Source: Ascoidea asiatica (Eukaryota > Ascomycota > Saccharomycetes > Ascoideales > Ascoideaceae). Taken from it: DNA of 64,000 nt. The position numbers and the translations under genes are program-made. Location of the stretch: positions 289,509-353,508 of the forward strand of contig BCKQ01000014.1 of NCBI GenBank assembly GCA_001600695.1, given 5' to 3'. Shown piece by piece: positions 60,050-64,000 of the stretch. How positions within the stretch are numbered: position 1 is the stretch's first letter; each line of letters begins with the position of its first letter. The notes beneath the pieces were generated by a model. That model was given only the letters and a program-made list of their open reading frames with translations. It did not search any database and was not told the DNA's origin.

Positions 60050-60162
60050 AGGTTTTTACTATAGGTTCTGATATTTTAATCATATATTGTATACAGTTTA
60101 ATCTTTAACTGATTGCATTGTAATTAGAATATATATAATTGACCATAAAAGATAATCTTTAT

Positions 60163-61417
<1,255 letters not shown>

Positions 61418-61872
61418 TAATCAAAAAGTTCATGTTGGGAAACCGTTTATTTTATTGACCCGATGTTTAAGGTACCAAATGTTCTTGCGACCCATTTTTT
61501 CGTAAACCTTAAATTCGGTGTTTTTAATGGTCCTTGGTGTTGATAATAATTGGGATTTCAATATTTTCTGTTTTTTATCCGGTGACTTAGGATATATATT
61601 TGTTCCATTCATTTTTTTTAGAGACCGACAAAACTGCCAGTTTATAGCCAGGCCGCATCCTAGGGCAATTTTGCAGAAGCTTTTTTTTTTCTAACTGGCT
61701 TTCTAAGGGTATGTCAGTTAGGCTTCCACCTAAATGACGTCCTAAATTTTTACAAAAATAAAAGGACAAATTTCAGGTGTCCTCCCTTAAATCTGGGACA
61801 GAGAAAAAAATCAGTAAGTTTTAGTTTTGTGTATACCTGAATTTAACTGGAAAAAGTAACGACAGATAATAA
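61418..61872. other. Intergenic, no intact gene
   Basis: Two overlapping 60-codon minus-strand frames have no recognisable match. The block GTCAGTTAGGC with a following TAAATGA (61713-61736) recurs at 10229-10250, and may be a shared repeat relic. Confidence 0.4.
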
Positions 61873-61973
61873 ATAAGTGGAGCTTGAAGCTCCACTTGAC
61901 TGGTAACAGGAGCTCTAAGTGTCTTCCACTTGTACCTGGAAGTCACGGGACTTCCACTTAAAGCTCCACTTAT
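61873..61973. repeat. Compact foldback with nested inverted repeats
   Basis: The outer arms ATAAGTGGAGCTT (61873-61885) and AAGCTCCACTTAT (61961-61973) are exact reverse complements. The left arm also pairs with an adjacent AAGCTCCACTT (61887-61897) one base away, and an inner pair GGAAGTC/GACTTCC lies at about 61939-61955. The CTTCCACTT/AGCTCCACTT core occurs four times in 100 bases. It resembles a tiny MITE or foldback element; no target duplication is obvious. Confidence 0.7.
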
Positions 61974-64000
61974 CAAAACATTAAATTGTGAAAAAATGCT
62001 CTACTGGGTTAAATTAATTTCTCTTAGTTTAAAAGTTTTTAAGGGTACTGAAGCATAATGAGCATAAACTAAATAGATTACTTAAACAAATTATGTTTTA
62101 ATATATTTAAAATGGTAAATCTGAAACTAGACAAATTCAAAAACATATAAAATAAAATAAATATAAGACAAAAACGGATATTTCTATATAGTTTTTAAAT
62201 GAATATAAAAATAATTTTGGAAATTGTCTTATCCAGTACGGGCCTTTTCAAAAACTGCTTAGCAACAATTAAGGTCTAGGCGCCACTTAAAATGATATAT
62301 GTTTTACATCAAAGATAGTCGACCAATAGTATACTAGTTAAACAAAACCTTATAGTTTCCATAATAGTCGAACAATCCATTTTAACTACCTATTAACTGC
62401 TTAGAAGTTTAAAATACTAAAGAACTTAGAGACCAAAAATTTTAAAAGAAAAAGCAAAAAACACAATCGCAAAAACAAAAACATTTTTAGCAATAAAAAA
62501 CTTTGTTCAAAAAGCGACTATGCTATGTAGAGCAAACATTTAAAAACCTATTTTTGAAGATGGCTCTCTCAAGGCGTAACGATAGCTGCAACACCTACAA
62601 CACATAGTAAAAAGATGTGCCGAATCTAAGAACCATAGTTTAGTTTTTGATCAAACACAAAAGTGAATTTGTGACACAAAATAAAAAGCAGCAACACTAG
62701 AGAAATAACGCGTTTGCAGATACATAATAGGGTGCCCGCCTAAAAACCAAAAGTAGGAAAAACTATTGACAACCAAGTATCACAAAGTTGTATCAAAAAG
62801 CTTCCGAAGTCAATCAGCCAGATTGAAAGGGTGACAACTGAAGCTATTGAAATCACATTGGTATACGATCTGTGAAATAATGCAATAGCTTTATTCTACG
62901 CTGAGATTAAAAAAGTGCTTGATCCTTTTTAGTTGCCGAATGAAAAGAAAACCTATTTAAGTATATCTCTATATGAGGAATCAGGTAACAGTTTAGGATG
63001 CAAAGTTGGTAAAATAAAATAAGATATGGCTATCAAAGAGGGTAACGTCAAAAACCGTCTGACCAAAAATATGTGTATACTTCGCAAACACTACTACCTT
63101 AAGAGTAACAAAAAAATATCAGTTGGAATTCTGTTATTTGTTTGTTTATATAAATGTGAGTAGCTTCAAAAAAGAAAAACATTCATTGAAATTATAAATA
63201 GATATTTTTAAAAGTCAATCCTCACATAATTAACAAGATGATATAAAAAGGAATTCAAAAAAAAGATATTTTAAGGTACTGCATTAAAATATCGAAATAC
63301 TGAAATAGTGGACTATGTTGTTTACATACGTTTCGTCAACCTGAAAACAACATACACAATTCTATTTACAAAAATCAACTAGCTGATATTGTTTTGTCGA
63401 ATTAAATTTGCTTCGTATTTATTTTAGTGACCATTTACTTTTCGTTATATTCTTAGTTTTTAACTTTTAATTTAATGTGCCCACTAGGTATTACACCATA
63501 CTTTCAACCTAGAAGAACTGTTATTAACGTGTATTATTGGTTCTAATATACTTTAATATACCTTATTTATTATTTCATAAATGATTACTTAATATATGTT
63601 TGAAACCTTGAATTGATTTAACTAGGTGCAAATGCGAGTTGTAGGGTTTTATTCTGAGCGACGGTGTTCAGGGTGACCAAAGACACTAAATTTGAACATG
63701 ACATGCGTGGGCCCGTAAAGCGGCCGGCACAATATTAAGGTTTTTTTGGGGATTGTACCATCACCTATATAACCTTTTAGGTTCCTAATTTTTAAGATTT
63801 GTTTTTACCTGTAAAGGACAATTCGCTTTGGAGATAATCAGGACACACTCAGCAAACATTAGGAAGAGCTATACAGCAGTATGTTTCACGAATAATAGGA
63901 GTTTCTGTTAAAATTGTTTTCATTTATTTTACTTTTTCTTTTTTTGTGCTTTTACAGGCAATTATTATTTCTTTATTTTTATTTCTTTTAAGTTTAATTC
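61974..64000. other. Gene-free region to the window end
   Basis: About 2 kb without a supported gene. A GC-richer patch at about 63700-63740 (GCGTGGGCCCGTAAAGCGGC) is followed by CACCTATATAACC at 63761, which could be a promoter or a decayed LTR. No frame of note is seen. Confidence 0.5.

Larger units (their letters stand above)
51180..60162. other. 9-kb region without an intact gene
   Basis: No open frame above about 107 codons is seen and none carries a motif I recognise. The first ~700 bases are the AT-rich upstream region of the Rim4-like gene. From about 52,500 the composition resembles the gene-free left region, consistent with long-decayed repeats. A frame at 58162-58485 and short segments near 58600-59250 (for example EEEALSEFFSNTK and ICTPAQKCFSCRYVRK) may be remnants of an unknown gene or element. 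Specific sites are listed separately. Confidence 0.6.

Overview
The window comes from an ascomycete budding yeast, probably Saccharomycotina, with a very AT-rich genome. Genes are compact and mostly intronless. Proteins carry long in-frame Asn and Asp runs encoded by AAT/GAT microsatellites. The products match yeast families: WWM1, AVT1, ULP2, EMC2, EMC4, POP7, VMA6, CSN5/RRI1, SSU1-type, Rim4-like and a decayed MKK1/2. A recognisable cactin gene, which to my knowledge S. cerevisiae lacks, argues against a close Saccharomyces relative. I cannot name the genus. CTG codons are too rare in conserved positions to read the CUG code.

Layout. Positions 1-9000 are a graveyard of LTR retrotransposons: the RT end of a Ty1/copia element (1-1041), then a Ty3/gypsy-like element whose gag and pol remnants are separated by one copy of a ~0.9-1.0 kb direct repeat that looks like an LTR. 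Positions 9000-13070 are gene-free with diverged and inverted repeats. Positions 13071-22280 hold WWM1, cactin, AVT1 and ULP2. Positions 22743-33281 are one long, inactive Ty1/copia-type element with about 90% identical LTRs, an unusual 1.6 kb leader carrying eight related repeats, and a broken gag-protease-integrase-RT-RNase H order. Positions 35066-51179 are the main gene block: a three-PWWP protein, a small CxxC protein, EMC2, CSN5, a spliced SSU1/MAE1-family transporter, EMC4, POP7, VMA6 and a Rim4-like RNA-binding protein. Positions 51180-64000 contain no intact gene, only a full-length but broken MKK1/MKK2-like kinase relic and several strong inverted repeats.

How the genes fit together. 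This is a normal eukaryotic gene neighbourhood, not an operon. Themes recur by chance or weak clustering: two subunits of the ER membrane protein complex (EMC2, EMC4), two vacuolar functions (AVT1, VMA6), ubiquitin-like modifier removal (ULP2 for SUMO, CSN5 for NEDD8/Rub1), and RNA biology (cactin, POP7, Rim4-like).

The most unusual signals are: (1) the leader array of the copia element, whose copies keep complementary arms despite sequence change; (2) three Pdp3-type PWWP domains in one protein; (3) several GC-rich, hairpin-bearing islands in AT-rich intergenic DNA that may be non-coding RNA genes; (4) an N-marked perfect tandem duplication that looks like an assembly error inside the retroelement. 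All assignments are by eye from sequence motifs; no database search was run.
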